Assembly: GCA_038148755.1 (NCBI GenBank)
Contig: JAYQWA010000010.1
Location: forward strand, 9,304-73,303
DNA length: 64,000 nucleotides
Direction of reading: 5' to 3'
Source of the DNA: UBA5109 sp038148755
GTDB lineage: Bacteria; Pseudomonadota; Gammaproteobacteria; Pseudomonadales; Pseudohongiellaceae
The notes below the pieces were generated by a model. That model made no database searches. It was not told the DNA's origin and saw nothing but the letters and a program-made list of their open reading frames with translations. The position numbers and the translations under genes were made by a program. Below, in pieces: positions 17,243 to 25,937 of this stretch (position 1 is the stretch's first letter; the number at the start of each line of letters is the position of its first letter).

Positions 17243-18487
17243 ATGCGACGAACGACAAATTTAACAATTAAAACAATGATACTGGGCGGTCTGATGTGTC
17301 TGCCTGCTTTGAATGCAACGGCGCAGGATTTAACAATCACTAATGCACGTATCATCATGACTCCCGGCAACATTATAGAAAATGGCTCGATTATCGTTGA
17401 AGATGGTCGTATATCATCTGTCAATTCTGGTAATCCACGCCGAACAGTAGGACAGGTTATTGATGCGGAAGGCTTGACTGCCATGGCAGGTTTTATCGAT
17501 GACCATAAACACATAAGAGAAAATCCTGATTTTGAAGCGCAGATGTTGTCATTGCTTGAAGCCGGATACACAACAGTCCTCAATGGTAGCGGTACGGCTG
17601 AAGTCAACAATAGACTGAGTAATCTTATAGCCAGTGGCGAAGTGTTGGGGCCTAATTTAATTCCATCTGTCAGTATCAGTCTGCGACAGACCCCGGAAGA
17701 AGCGCGAGCTGCTATTCGTGCCATGGCGGCTGCTGGCATTTATCACACCGGTGAGATTGCATTAACACCGGAACCAGGTCCTTCCCAGGCTGAACTGACT
17801 GTCTTAAGTGCCATACTGGATGAGGCTGAAGAAGTCGGTGTACAGGTTAATGTCCATGCAGTCAGCACGCCAGCGACAGTAGCAGCGGCAGAAATTGGGG
17901 TTACCCGGTTTGTACATTTACCCAATAAAGACTGGACTGGTCATGATGCGGCAGAAGTATTGGCTGAAAAAGGCGCTATCGTTTCTGGACTTATCGCCTT
18001 CGGTGCGCCAACCCTTGAGCGGGAGTCTGCATACCCGGCAGAGTACCAATATCCCAGAGATAACATGCCGCGTTTTCGTAATGGTGAGGCATGGCCTGAG
18101 GCGATAGCAGGTGCCAATCGCGACACTCAGGGCCGGGCTACAGGGACTGAAGGAGGCTATACCATAATCAATGCACGCCGAATATGGGACGCTGATCCTT
18201 CACATCGAACCATTTCCTATTCAACTGATCAGAACTTTGCGGATCTTTCAGTACTTGAACACGAGCTTAAATCGTTCAGCATTGTGTTCTCGATGACGGA
18301 TATTCATCAAATCATGGGACCGAACTCAGCACGTTACATAAATATGGAAGATGAAATCGGTACGCTTGAGCCTGGTAAGAGAGCAGATATCATTTTGCAG
18401 GCAGGTGATCCCACTGAAAACATCTATGGCATGCTGACCAATATGGTCACTATTTTAGGCGGCGAAGTTGTTGTTGATAAACGTTAA
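17243..18487 (+). CDS. Secreted amidohydrolase-family protein (imidazolonepropionase-like)
   Basis: 414 residues with a signal peptide ending near TAQD. The amidohydrolase fold is shown by the N-terminal beta-sandwich start, the first metal motif in FIDDHKHI, later histidines in VNVHAVST and RFVHLP, and the typical C-terminal GTLEPGKRADIILQAGDP. Substrates of such exported amidohydrolases include cyclic amides and dipeptides. AGAGAGGG precedes the ATG. The gene lies between two PQQ dehydrogenases in divergent and parallel orientation; the first metal motif differs slightly from the common HTH form, so catalysis is probable but not certain. Confidence 0.85.
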   Translation: MRRTTNLTIKTMILGGLMCLPALNATAQDLTITNARIIMTPGNIIENGSIIVEDGRISSVNSGNPRRTVGQVIDAEGLTAMAGFIDDHKHIRENPDFEAQMLSLLEAGYTTVLNGSGTAEVNNRLSNLIASGEVLGPNLIPSVSISLRQTPEEARAAIRAMAAAGIYHTGEIALTPEPGPSQAELTVLSAILDEAEEVGVQVNVHAVSTPATVAAAEIGVTRFVHLPNKDWTGHDAAEVLAEKGAIVSGLIAFGAPTLERESAYPAEYQYPRDNMPRFRNGEAWPEAIAGANRDTQGRATGTEGGYTIINARRIWDADPSHRTISYSTDQNFADLSVLEHELKSFSIVFSMTDIHQIMGPNSARYINMEDEIGTLEPGKRADIILQAGDPTENIYGMLTNMVTILGGEVVVDKR

Positions 18488-18516
18488 GCCAAGCTGAAAT
18501 ATTTAAAATCTAAAAG

Positions 18517-18543
18517 TACGGGGCCTAGGCCCCGTATTTTTTT
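18517..18543 (+). terminator. Intrinsic terminator after the amidohydrolase
   Basis: A perfect nine-base stem, TACGGGGCC pairing with GGCCCCGTA across a TA loop core (in practice a longer hairpin opening at the centre), followed directly by a run of T. It separates the amidohydrolase from the next PQQ gene. Confidence 0.85.
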
Positions 18544-18630
18544 GCGCAAAACATAGGTTTGATCTGCGCATGCTTATGCCTATACTTAGTGCTTTCGTGC
18601 ATCGTTATAAAAATAAGAAGGGGTTAGGTC

Positions 18631-20829
18631 ATGCTGATAAGGTTTTTGGTTATAGTGTCATTGGCTTGTGTATTGCTTTCCAAGGCAAGTGCACAGGGCT
18701 TAAGTGCCGAGCGTGGTGCTACAGTTTTTCAGGCACAATGTGTGCGCTGTCATATTCCCATTGAAATCAATGGCCGATTACAGAATGACTGGCCTGGGCG
18801 TAGTGCTCAGGAGTTGTTTCAACGCATCAGCCTGACCATGCCGGCTGAAAACCCAGGCTCCTTGAACAATCAGCAATATCTTGATTTGACTGCATTTTTG
18901 CTGGAAATGGCAAGAATTGACCTACCTGATAATGCGACAGATGCCATGCTCGCATCAATTCAGATCGATCCACCCACAATGGAAAGGGTAAGAGGCGAAA
19001 CAGTTAACTGGACACACCTGGGTGGTGATGAAGCCTCGACCCGATACTCACCACTGGATCAAATCAATGCAGATAATGTTGAGTCCCTTGAAGTAGCCTG
19101 GACCTTTGATATAGGCCCCTTTGGCCCAATTCCAGAAACCAACAGTGTCACCACTCCCTTGATGGTGGATGGGACTTTATATGCGACGGCAGGCACTACC
19201 AGAAATATAGTCGCTATTGACCCATCAACCGGGCAGTTATTATGGATGTGGCGTCCCCAGGAGGGTGGACGATTTACGGTGGCTCCTCGTAAAGGCTCGG
19301 GTAAAGGCTTGTCCTATTACCGTAATGGGGCACAGGAAACCATTTTCACGGTGACACCGGGGTATTTCCTGGTAGCACTGAATGCCAGAACGGGGTTGCC
19401 ACGGGAAAATTTCGGTGCCGGCGGTTTTATCGATTTAAAAAATGGCCTGCGTCTCGCTGTAGATAGAGATGTTATTGATATTGGTATTTCTTTCCCGCCG
19501 CTGGTAGTCGAGGATGTCGTGATAGTGGGGGCAGCGCATACGGTTGGATCGAGACCTGAGACAGCCAGTAATGTTAAAGGTGATATCCGTGGCTTTGATG
19601 CCAACACCGGCGAATTGCTCTGGACATTTAAATCTATTCCGGAACCTGGTGAACCCGGTTTTGAAAGCTGGATAACTGGCGCAGATATCACCGGTAATGC
19701 CGGAGCCTGGGCACCATTGTCAGCAGATCCGGAGCTGGACCTGGTTTATATCCCTGTGGAAGCACCTACAGGTGATTATTATGGTGGCGACAGACATGGT
19801 GATAATCTGTTTTCCAGCTCCACGGTTGCCGTCAATTACCGCACGGGCGAAATGCAATGGTATTTTCAAACTACCCGTCATGATATCTGGGATTTTGACA
19901 CACCAGCTGCGCCGATTGTGGCTGATTTGCCTGATGGCACGCCTATCGTGATACAGATGCTCAAGCAGGCTCATCTCTTTGCCTTTGATAGAAGAACAGG
20001 AGAGCCCATTTTTCCGATTGAAGATAGAAGGGTGCCCTTGACTGATGTGCCTGGTGAATGGACATCAGCAACACAGCCGTTTCCGCTATTGCCTGCCCCT
20101 TATGACAGGCAGGGTTTTCAGGAAGATGATATGGTTGATTTCACGCCTGAAATAGAAGCAATGGCCAGAGAAATTGTTTCAAATTATCGCCTGAGTACGC
20201 TGTTTACACCGCCGAGCCTTTATCAGGACCCTAACGACGGCACGATCGGTACCCTGCATTTGCCACATTCTACAGGTGGTTCAAACTGGGAAGGCGCAGC
20301 TTACGATCCTGAAACCGGCATGGTTTATATTCCAACGATTACCCGTGTCCATGTGAAGGCATTACAAAACCTGCCGGAAATTTCCACTATTGATTATGTG
20401 ATGTTTGAGGGGGTTGGAACACCAACGGTTGATGGCATCCCTTTGGTCAAACCACCTTATGGACGTATTACGGCTATTGATATGACCAATGGCGAACATG
20501 TCTGGATGCAGCCCAATGGTGATACGCCTGACGAGATAAAAAACCACCCCTTGTTGGCCGGTGTTGATTTGCCACCTACTGGCAAGGATACGCATTCAAC
20601 TTTGCTCTTAACAAAAACCTTGCTGTTTCAGGGCGAAGGTGAAGGCGGCGCTGCAGGCATGTGGGTAAGAGACAAGACAACGGGTGAAGTAATAACCCAT
20701 ATAGATTTACCTGGAACGGTTTCAGGCATGCCAATGACTTTTATGCTGGATGGTGTGCAATATATTGTGGCCGGACTGAGTGATGCCAGTTCCACGGCCA
20801 AACTGGTTGCCTTGCGTTTGCCGAATTAA
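18631..20829 (+). CDS. PQQ-dependent dehydrogenase with N-terminal cytochrome c domain
   Basis: 732 residues with a signal peptide (ends near ASAQG). An N-terminal cytochrome c domain has CVRCH at about residue 37, then a PQQ propeller from about residue 125. The catalytic region reads DIWDFDTP (Asp421, with Asp423 two residues later), a pattern shared with membrane glucose dehydrogenases and many quinoprotein dehydrogenases, so the second Asp does not by itself prove lanthanide use. The heme is at the opposite end from that in the 14.9-17.1 kb dehydrogenase. AAGGGG precedes the ATG. Substrate likely a sugar or alcohol oxidised in the periplasm. Confidence 0.9.
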   Translation: MLIRFLVIVSLACVLLSKASAQGLSAERGATVFQAQCVRCHIPIEINGRLQNDWPGRSAQELFQRISLTMPAENPGSLNNQQYLDLTAFLLEMARIDLPDNATDAMLASIQIDPPTMERVRGETVNWTHLGGDEASTRYSPLDQINADNVESLEVAWTFDIGPFGPIPETNSVTTPLMVDGTLYATAGTTRNIVAIDPSTGQLLWMWRPQEGGRFTVAPRKGSGKGLSYYRNGAQETIFTVTPGYFLVALNARTGLPRENFGAGGFIDLKNGLRLAVDRDVIDIGISFPPLVVEDVVIVGAAHTVGSRPETASNVKGDIRGFDANTGELLWTFKSIPEPGEPGFESWITGADITGNAGAWAPLSADPELDLVYIPVEAPTGDYYGGDRHGDNLFSSSTVAVNYRTGEMQWYFQTTRHDIWDFDTPAAPIVADLPDGTPIVIQMLKQAHLFAFDRRTGEPIFPIEDRRVPLTDVPGEWTSATQPFPLLPAPYDRQGFQEDDMVDFTPEIEAMAREIVSNYRLSTLFTPPSLYQDPNDGTIGTLHLPHSTGGSNWEGAAYDPETGMVYIPTITRVHVKALQNLPEISTIDYVMFEGVGTPTVDGIPLVKPPYGRITAIDMTNGEHVWMQPNGDTPDEIKNHPLLAGVDLPPTGKDTHSTLLLTKTLLFQGEGEGGAAGMWVRDKTTGEVITHIDLPGTVSGMPMTFMLDGVQYIVAGLSDASSTAKLVALRLPN

Positions 20830-20879
20830 GTTATGTTTGTGCAATAATAAAATCAAAAAGCAAAAAGAGGAGCATTAAA

Positions 20880-21251
20880 ATGAATAGAAGGGTTTTTACT
20901 GAATTATTTGCTGTATTGTCAGTTTTATTAATGACTTCCTGTTCCAGTGTGGGGGGCGGGCAAAGTGATGCTCTTAATCCAATGGATACAGATGTTGTCT
21001 GGATTGATGTTAGAACGCTGGAAGAATATCAAGGTGATCATATTGATGGCGATCTCAATATGCCTATACAGGCTTTTAGTGCTGCTGCAGTTAGTTCTCA
21101 ACTGGGATTGGACAAGGACGCTAAAATTGGTCTTTACTGCGCCTCCGGGGGGCGCGCTGGTCGGGCGCTGATTATGCTGGAAGAAGCCGGCTTCACCAAT
21201 GCTTTTAATGCGGGTGGCATCAGCGATGCACGTGAGCAACGCGGGTTATAA
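20880..21251 (+). CDS. Rhodanese-domain lipoprotein
   Basis: 123 residues. The signal ends in LLMTSCSS, a lipobox. A single rhodanese domain follows, with WIDVRTLEEYQGDHIDGDLNMP and the active-site loop CASGGRAG (Cys87). Single-domain exported rhodaneses transfer sulfane sulfur or help in thiol handling in the envelope. AGAGGAG lies a few bases before the ATG. It follows the PQQ gene by 50 bases and its 3' end may overlap the start of the next gene. Confidence 0.88.
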   Translation: MNRRVFTELFAVLSVLLMTSCSSVGGGQSDALNPMDTDVVWIDVRTLEEYQGDHIDGDLNMPIQAFSAAAVSSQLGLDKDAKIGLYCASGGRAGRALIMLEEAGFTNAFNAGGISDAREQRGL

Positions 21252-21924
21252 AATCAAAACCAATACCTCATTGCGGCCTAAATTTTTAATACAAGGGATC
21301 AACCTTTCCCTTTTGTTTTTTCTTGTCTGTTTTGCATTTGCCCAGGATCTTGAGGTTGGCCTTTTTTCACAAGGTGATCTCTCGGGCTGGCATGAAGAAT
21401 CCTTTGTGGGTAATACCCAATATCAACTGGTTGATGATGAGCAGGGACTGGTGCTGGAAGCATTTTCCCAGGCTTCGGCATCAGGTTTATTCCGGCAAGT
21501 TGATATCGATTTAAGCAAGACGCCTTTTCTGAACTGGTCCTGGAAAGTTGAAAATGTCTATGCAGGCAATGATGAACACAGCAGAAGTGGCGACGATTAT
21601 CCGGTACGTATTTTTATCGTCGTTTCAGGGAGGCTTTTTTTCTGGAAGACCCGTGCACTTAACTATGTCTGGTCCAGTAATCAACGGGTCGGGTCGCGTT
21701 GGGAAAGTGCTGTGACCAGAAACGCCATGATGCTGGCGGTCAATTCAGGTGAAGCTGAACTCGGCCAATGGCTTTATGAAAAACGTAATATTCGTGAAGA
21801 CTTCAAAAACTTTTTTGATATAGATATCACTGAAATTAATGCCGTTGCCATTATGAGCGACAGCGATAATACCGGACAAAGTGCCAGGGCCTATTACGGC
21901 GATATATTTTTTTCAGCGCAGTGA
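21199..21924 (+). CDS. DUF3047-family exported protein
   Basis: Up to 241 residues. The body from FSQGDLSGWHEESFVG through the conserved NWSWKVE and RIFIVVSGRLFFWKTRALNYVWSS (in two parts) and the C-terminal AIMSDSDNTGQSARAYYGDI match DUF3047. A signal peptide sits at LSLLFFLVCFAFAQ. The start is uncertain: ATG 21199 overlaps the rhodanese gene by 53 bases; ATG 21226 or a TTG near 21274 would shorten the odd N-terminus. DUF3047 proteins are of unknown function and are predicted carbohydrate-binding-like beta sandwiches. It converges with the DUF547 gene 15 bases away. Confidence 0.85.
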   Translation: MLLMRVASAMHVSNAGYKIKTNTSLRPKFLIQGINLSLLFFLVCFAFAQDLEVGLFSQGDLSGWHEESFVGNTQYQLVDDEQGLVLEAFSQASASGLFRQVDIDLSKTPFLNWSWKVENVYAGNDEHSRSGDDYPVRIFIVVSGRLFFWKTRALNYVWSSNQRVGSRWESAVTRNAMMLAVNSGEAELGQWLYEKRNIREDFKNFFDIDITEINAVAIMSDSDNTGQSARAYYGDIFFSAQ

Positions 21925-21939
21925 ATAAGCAAGTCCGGT

Positions 21940-22689
21940 TTAAGGAGAGCTATTCAGATTCCAGTTATAGGGTATGTTTGTACGTATAGTGTCAAATTGA
22001 AGTTCCGGTCGGTAAAGTTTTACAAAATTTTCCAGATCTCCGAAGGCTTCAAAATCTTCTGCATACCAATCGAATATTTTAGACAGTCTTAAGTGGCTAC
22101 TTTCCAATAAAAGTCCTTTTTCATGGGTCAGAAAAAGTTCGGTCTGATCTTCTAATTGTTCATCCAATCTGTCAGCTCGATAGGCTTCATGACGTAAATC
22201 CGGACAGCTTAATGAAGCACAGTTCACGGCAAAATGGATGCGAGGCTCATTCAACTGACGGATAATATTATGTTCAATATCATCCAGTGTCAGTTGGCCG
22301 TCGAAATTTTCCAGAACAACTATGTCCCACGGCCCACGAAAAAACGAGCCAATATCCCTGATAGAGTCAAGCGGCCAGTTATCCAGAATCAGTTTGATCG
22401 TCAGAATATTGTAAGCGTTAATATAAAAAGCCAGCTTATCTTCAGTTGAAACGAGCTGCTGGACATCAAACTGACTAATCTGGTTTACCAAAGCATAGAA
22501 ATCAGGATCAGCAGCTATACCCTCGTAGTCAACAAGGTTCATTTGCCAGCCGGCTTTCTCACCCGGGATCAGATATTTATTCAGAATCTCATCATAGTCA
22601 GTCCAGTCAGGTTCTGCTGCACTCGCTGCAGTAGAGAACCAGAAGAGAATGGAAAAGAGACAGAAAAATACACGGCTCATTGTTTTCAC
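21940..22689 (-). CDS. DUF547-family exported protein
   Basis: 249 residues with a signal peptide (cleaved after STAASA). The DUF547 core is clear: AFYINAYNILTIKLILDNW, a DDIEHNIIR helix, HFAVNCASLSCPDL with paired cysteines, and an acidic IFDWYAEDF. DUF547 proteins are related to papain-like/transglutaminase-like folds and their role is unknown; some bacterial genes sit near redox or metal-handling genes. It faces DUF3047, an arrangement of two unknown exported families worth noting. Confidence 0.87.
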   Translation of the reverse strand: MKTMSRVFFCLFSILFWFSTAASAAEPDWTDYDEILNKYLIPGEKAGWQMNLVDYEGIAADPDFYALVNQISQFDVQQLVSTEDKLAFYINAYNILTIKLILDNWPLDSIRDIGSFFRGPWDIVVLENFDGQLTLDDIEHNIIRQLNEPRIHFAVNCASLSCPDLRHEAYRADRLDEQLEDQTELFLTHEKGLLLESSHLRLSKIFDWYAEDFEAFGDLENFVKLYRPELQFDTIRTNIPYNWNLNSSP

Positions 22690-22855
22690 CTTACTGTGTG
22701 ACTTGGAAGCTTTGATCAGTAAAGATTTACTTTGTTACAAAATGCTTAGCACTAATGTCGTCACGGCTATTGTCAATACTATGCAGTAAGACAAGCATGA
22801 TTTAAAGCAGGTTCTGTCTGACAGTCTGAAACCTGACTTAATTGATGGCATAAAA

Positions 22856-22895
22856 AAAGCCCCTTTTACAATACCTGCAAAAGGGGCTTTCTAAT
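22856..22895 (-). terminator. Intrinsic terminator for the 22.9-23.9 kb gene
   Basis: AAAGCCCCTTTT (22856-22867) pairs with AAAAGGGGCTTT (22879-22890) across an 11-base loop. On the minus strand the stem is followed by a T-run, so it ends the gene whose stop is at 22908. Confidence 0.85.
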
Positions 22896-22907
22896 GTTTT
22901 TGATTAC

Positions 22908-23939
22908 TTAAAATGCAAAATCAAAAGCATCGTCGAAAACAGGACTCTTTTCCTGACCTACCAGGCCTTGTGGTAAATCCGGATTTCTTGTCAAAGGGGT
23001 GCCACGTGGATCAACATAACCCGGTTCACCAGGTAAGCGATATTGCGTGTTCGGGCGACCTTCTTCATCGAAAGTAAGATAAGTATTGTTGTTCTGTGCG
23101 CATTCCCAGTAACGGATTCTTAAACCGGCATCCATCATGTCCTGACGATATTGGTAGGTGTATACAATATTCAGCGGCTTTTGTAGCATCAGGTCATCAT
23201 AGAAATAAACATTGACGGCGACTTTCATCTGGTCGTTTTCTGCATCCCACCATTCGTACCAGATTTCTACGGTTTCAGCCTGGTTGCTGGTAGGGGGAGT
23301 GCCACGGAAAAAATCAGCCGGATAAATGTCTTCAGTGTGGACAACTAATACGTCTCCCAGTTCATCATCTACAGCCCAGAAACCAATGCTGTCTCCAGCA
23401 GCAAAGTGGGTACCATCAATATTGATGTGTTCCTGATTAATATATATCCGACGGGTATCGTTACCCAGATCGTTATGCCAAAGTGAATAGGTCGGTGTAT
23501 TGATAAACTCTCTGACATAAGGTTCCATAAACCAGCGAGGAAGACCGGCAGGTTCACAGGTTGTCAGACGGTCATAGTCTACGCCTGCATTATAGGCCTG
23601 TTCTCCCAATCCAAGACGATACTCCCAGGCTGCTTTATATTCAGGGGTAAGCACATCATCATAAATTTCGCCATCTTCATTGCGAAATAAAGCATTGGAA
23701 CGAATGCCGGAATCGCCACCAGCAGACCAAAGACCTTCCCATTTGGGAACGCTCATATAGGTGTGAGTAACGCCACCCTGGTAGTAATCCAGCAAATAAT
23801 CATAATGTTCTCTGGATGTTTCAAAATCCATTGGGAATGGAATCAGTTCCGGGATATTGCCACCACGTTGTGGAAAGGCGAGCTTAGAAGCCAGTATGCC
23901 GCTCGCGATGAAAATAAATTTTAAAGTAATAAGTTTCAT
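22908..23939 (-). CDS. Secreted protein of unknown function
   Basis: 343 residues with a signal peptide (cleavage near LAFPQ). The mature part is rich in Trp, Tyr, Asp and Asn, with many short aromatic stretches (ETVEIWYEWWDAEND, YRQDMMDAGLRIRYWEC), consistent with an all-beta extracellular or periplasmic protein. Two cysteines may form a disulfide. I do not recognise a domain. Neighbours are DUF547 and a permease gene on the same strand; the gap to the permease is about 200 bases and a strong terminator follows. Confidence 0.75.
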   Translation of the reverse strand: MKLITLKFIFIASGILASKLAFPQRGGNIPELIPFPMDFETSREHYDYLLDYYQGGVTHTYMSVPKWEGLWSAGGDSGIRSNALFRNEDGEIYDDVLTPEYKAAWEYRLGLGEQAYNAGVDYDRLTTCEPAGLPRWFMEPYVREFINTPTYSLWHNDLGNDTRRIYINQEHINIDGTHFAAGDSIGFWAVDDELGDVLVVHTEDIYPADFFRGTPPTSNQAETVEIWYEWWDAENDQMKVAVNVYFYDDLMLQKPLNIVYTYQYRQDMMDAGLRIRYWECAQNNNTYLTFDEEGRPNTQYRLPGEPGYVDPRGTPLTRNPDLPQGLVGQEKSPVFDDAFDFAF

Positions 23940-24135
23940 GCCGTCCCCTTCTTATTATTTGTTATTATTTAGGTTTTTCTGACTATTAAAAGTAAAAAGT
24001 CAATTACGTTAAATTTACATGAATTTAAACAGCCTTGGTAGGTAAATCGGAGTCATCTGTGTTCAATGAAAAGCAGGTATTACGGATTATTCATTTCGGC
24101 ATTGAGCACAGTTTTTATTTTGGCTGTCAAAATTG

Positions 24136-25518
24136 CTATTTACTTTTGCTGTCCTGTTCCAGATCTTTCGTGAATATCTGGTCATTTTCACCCTTAAAAA
24201 AATCTTTTCCGTAAATCAGTAAAGTCAGCAGAATGCCAATGGCAAAAGCCCAGCTTGCACCTTTCACAGCAAGTACTGCGCCAATGATTCCGGCAATACC
24301 CAGGTCGCGATTACTGCGTGATTCCAGAATACCGATACGGACACTGACATATCCCTGGATAAGTAATGTTAAAGCGAGTGCTACCCCGAGAATCGGTTCA
24401 ACCAGACTGACAATTGGCAGCAATAACAATCCGGTATTGGTGCCCCAACGAAAGGAACCGGAGCCACCGAATAAAGAATTCATGGCCTGTTTGCCTTCCT
24501 TATAGCGCTCAATCACAACGACCTGCATGGCTGCCCATAACGGTCCGGCCATTGTAATATCAGGCCCGATAATGCTCATGAGAGTGTTGCGACCGCCAAA
24601 GATGATATGGGCCCGGTTAGGGTTGTAGTCGATATGTTCATCTTTTCTGAGTTCATCAGCTTCTGCAATTAAGGCCTGGCTTTGCAGGACGTCACCAAAT
24701 AAAACAATGTAAGCAGCCAGCACGGTTGGAATTGCACTGATAAATAGCGTGAGTGGCGGAAAGCCCAGACCTATAACAGTATATTCCTGCCACAAGGTGC
24801 TGAAATCAGGGCTGATGATTCCCCATTCGATAGTAGGCCAGGGAGCTTCACTGAATAAAGGGGCAATAACAACAGCTAATAAAATAATCGGGAAGATACC
24901 CAGTTTGCCAATAAAGTTGAGCAAAGGTATCCGCGCCTTAATAGCGGCAAATTGTTTTGAAAAAATAAGATAGAATGCAATGCTGACCGCAATGGAAATA
25001 GTCCAGGGAAAGGCATCAAAGCGCCCGCCAACAACAAACACTGAGTTTATGGCAGCCAGACCTGCGCCTAAAATGATACCTGATTTGATTGCCGGCGGAA
25101 TAAAACTAACAACTTTGCTGGCCAGGCCGGTAAAGCCCAGGAAAATGGCAAGCAAGCCCAGTGTTAGTTGAAAAGAAACCAGTGCATGAACACGCTCAGG
25201 GCCTTCCGGGAAAGCGGAACAATAAGCCATGATCAAAGGGATGGCTGGTGTGATCCAGCCGGGAATAACAGGGTCGCCAAACAGATGATGGGTTAAATAA
25301 AGTAATCCGTTGAGAATTACCACAGCAAGCGCAACATTAAATGGCATGCCCAGTAATTCAATCATTAAGGGAATGGCAGCCAGATCAACGGCACACATCA
25401 ACAGACCTTGAACATAGTCTGGCCATTCAAACTTATAGTGAACAAAAGGTAACCGTAATTTAAAAAGTCCCAAAGGAATGTAGGGTGATTCTTCTCCAGA
25501 CTGGCGGTCTTTCCACAT
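24136..25518 (-). CDS. Multi-pass inner-membrane permease (NCS2/SulP-like fold)
   Basis: 460 residues with about 12-14 hydrophobic segments, a GIILGAGLAAINSVF helix and a GFPPLTLFISAIPTVLAAY segment. The DITMAGPLWAAMQV and GGSGSFRWGTNTGLLLLP loops sit where substrate-binding half-helices occur in uracil/xanthine and related permeases, although the signature motifs of NCS2 are not exact. It ends in a hydrophilic tail. Substrate unknown; a purine, pyrimidine or organic anion is possible. Transcription starts next to the sigma-54-driven operon in the opposite direction. Confidence 0.75.
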   Translation of the reverse strand: MWKDRQSGEESPYIPLGLFKLRLPFVHYKFEWPDYVQGLLMCAVDLAAIPLMIELLGMPFNVALAVVILNGLLYLTHHLFGDPVIPGWITPAIPLIMAYCSAFPEGPERVHALVSFQLTLGLLAIFLGFTGLASKVVSFIPPAIKSGIILGAGLAAINSVFVVGGRFDAFPWTISIAVSIAFYLIFSKQFAAIKARIPLLNFIGKLGIFPIILLAVVIAPLFSEAPWPTIEWGIISPDFSTLWQEYTVIGLGFPPLTLFISAIPTVLAAYIVLFGDVLQSQALIAEADELRKDEHIDYNPNRAHIIFGGRNTLMSIIGPDITMAGPLWAAMQVVVIERYKEGKQAMNSLFGGSGSFRWGTNTGLLLLPIVSLVEPILGVALALTLLIQGYVSVRIGILESRSNRDLGIAGIIGAVLAVKGASWAFAIGILLTLLIYGKDFFKGENDQIFTKDLEQDSKSK

Positions 25519-25884
25519 GACTTTATTCCCGATTAATTGCGTTCAGATGAATCAAAAAATAGCATGCCGTGCTTGCTGCTGCCTACTATTAAGAAACAGT
25601 GTATGTATTTTAGATAAGGATGATAGTCAAGGTCTGTATTGGACTATGCACTGTTTTAGAACAATATCCGAGCTATGCCAGCACTATGAAAGTGAAGTCA
25701 ATTATAAAAATGCTCTATTAAAGTGCGCAAATGATGATCATACTGAGCCATCTACAGGAATATTCACAACAAATTTGTATGCCTTTAATAATTCCCTAAA
25801 AACAATGGGTTAAGCTTGAGTTCCTGCAGAGATTTAGCTTTATCCGCTTTCATAATTGGAGTAGATTGGTTTGTAAGTAAAGTT
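25519..25884. other. Intergenic control region upstream of the PHA operon
   Basis: Between divergent permease and ThDP genes. It contains a 98-codon ORF (25517-25813) with poor composition that I regard as spurious. A dyad TGTTTTAGAACA lies at 25652-25663, about 220 bases before the sigma-54 element, a plausible distance for an enhancer-binding protein site. No ORF with recognisable homology was seen. Confidence 0.4.
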
Positions 25885-25899
25885 TGGCATGAAACTTGC
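25885..25899 (+). promoter_or_regulatory. Predicted sigma-54 (RpoN) promoter
   Basis: TGGCATGAAACTTGC matches the sigma-54 consensus TGGCACG-N4-TTGC at all fixed positions except one (T for C). GG and GC are at the required spacing. Transcription would start near 25911, leaving a short leader that contains AGAGAGG seven bases before the ATG at 25938. Confidence 0.75.
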
Positions 25900-25937
25900 G
25901 TTTGGCTTGGGTTAGTAGAGCTCTAGAGAGGTTGTTG

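Noticed and set aside
19561..19910. DxD motif of the second PQQ dehydrogenase as proof of lanthanide use
   Set aside because: Membrane glucose-dehydrogenase-like enzymes also have Asp at this position, so it is not diagnostic.
24066..24173. 35-codon ORF with a hydrophobic stretch
   Set aside because: It overlaps the permease gene on the other strand, has no ribosome site and no homology that I recognise.
25517..25813. 98-codon ORF between the permease and the ThDP gene
   Set aside because: Cys-rich with uneven composition, no ribosome site, no recognisable domain; overlaps the permease start and the control region.
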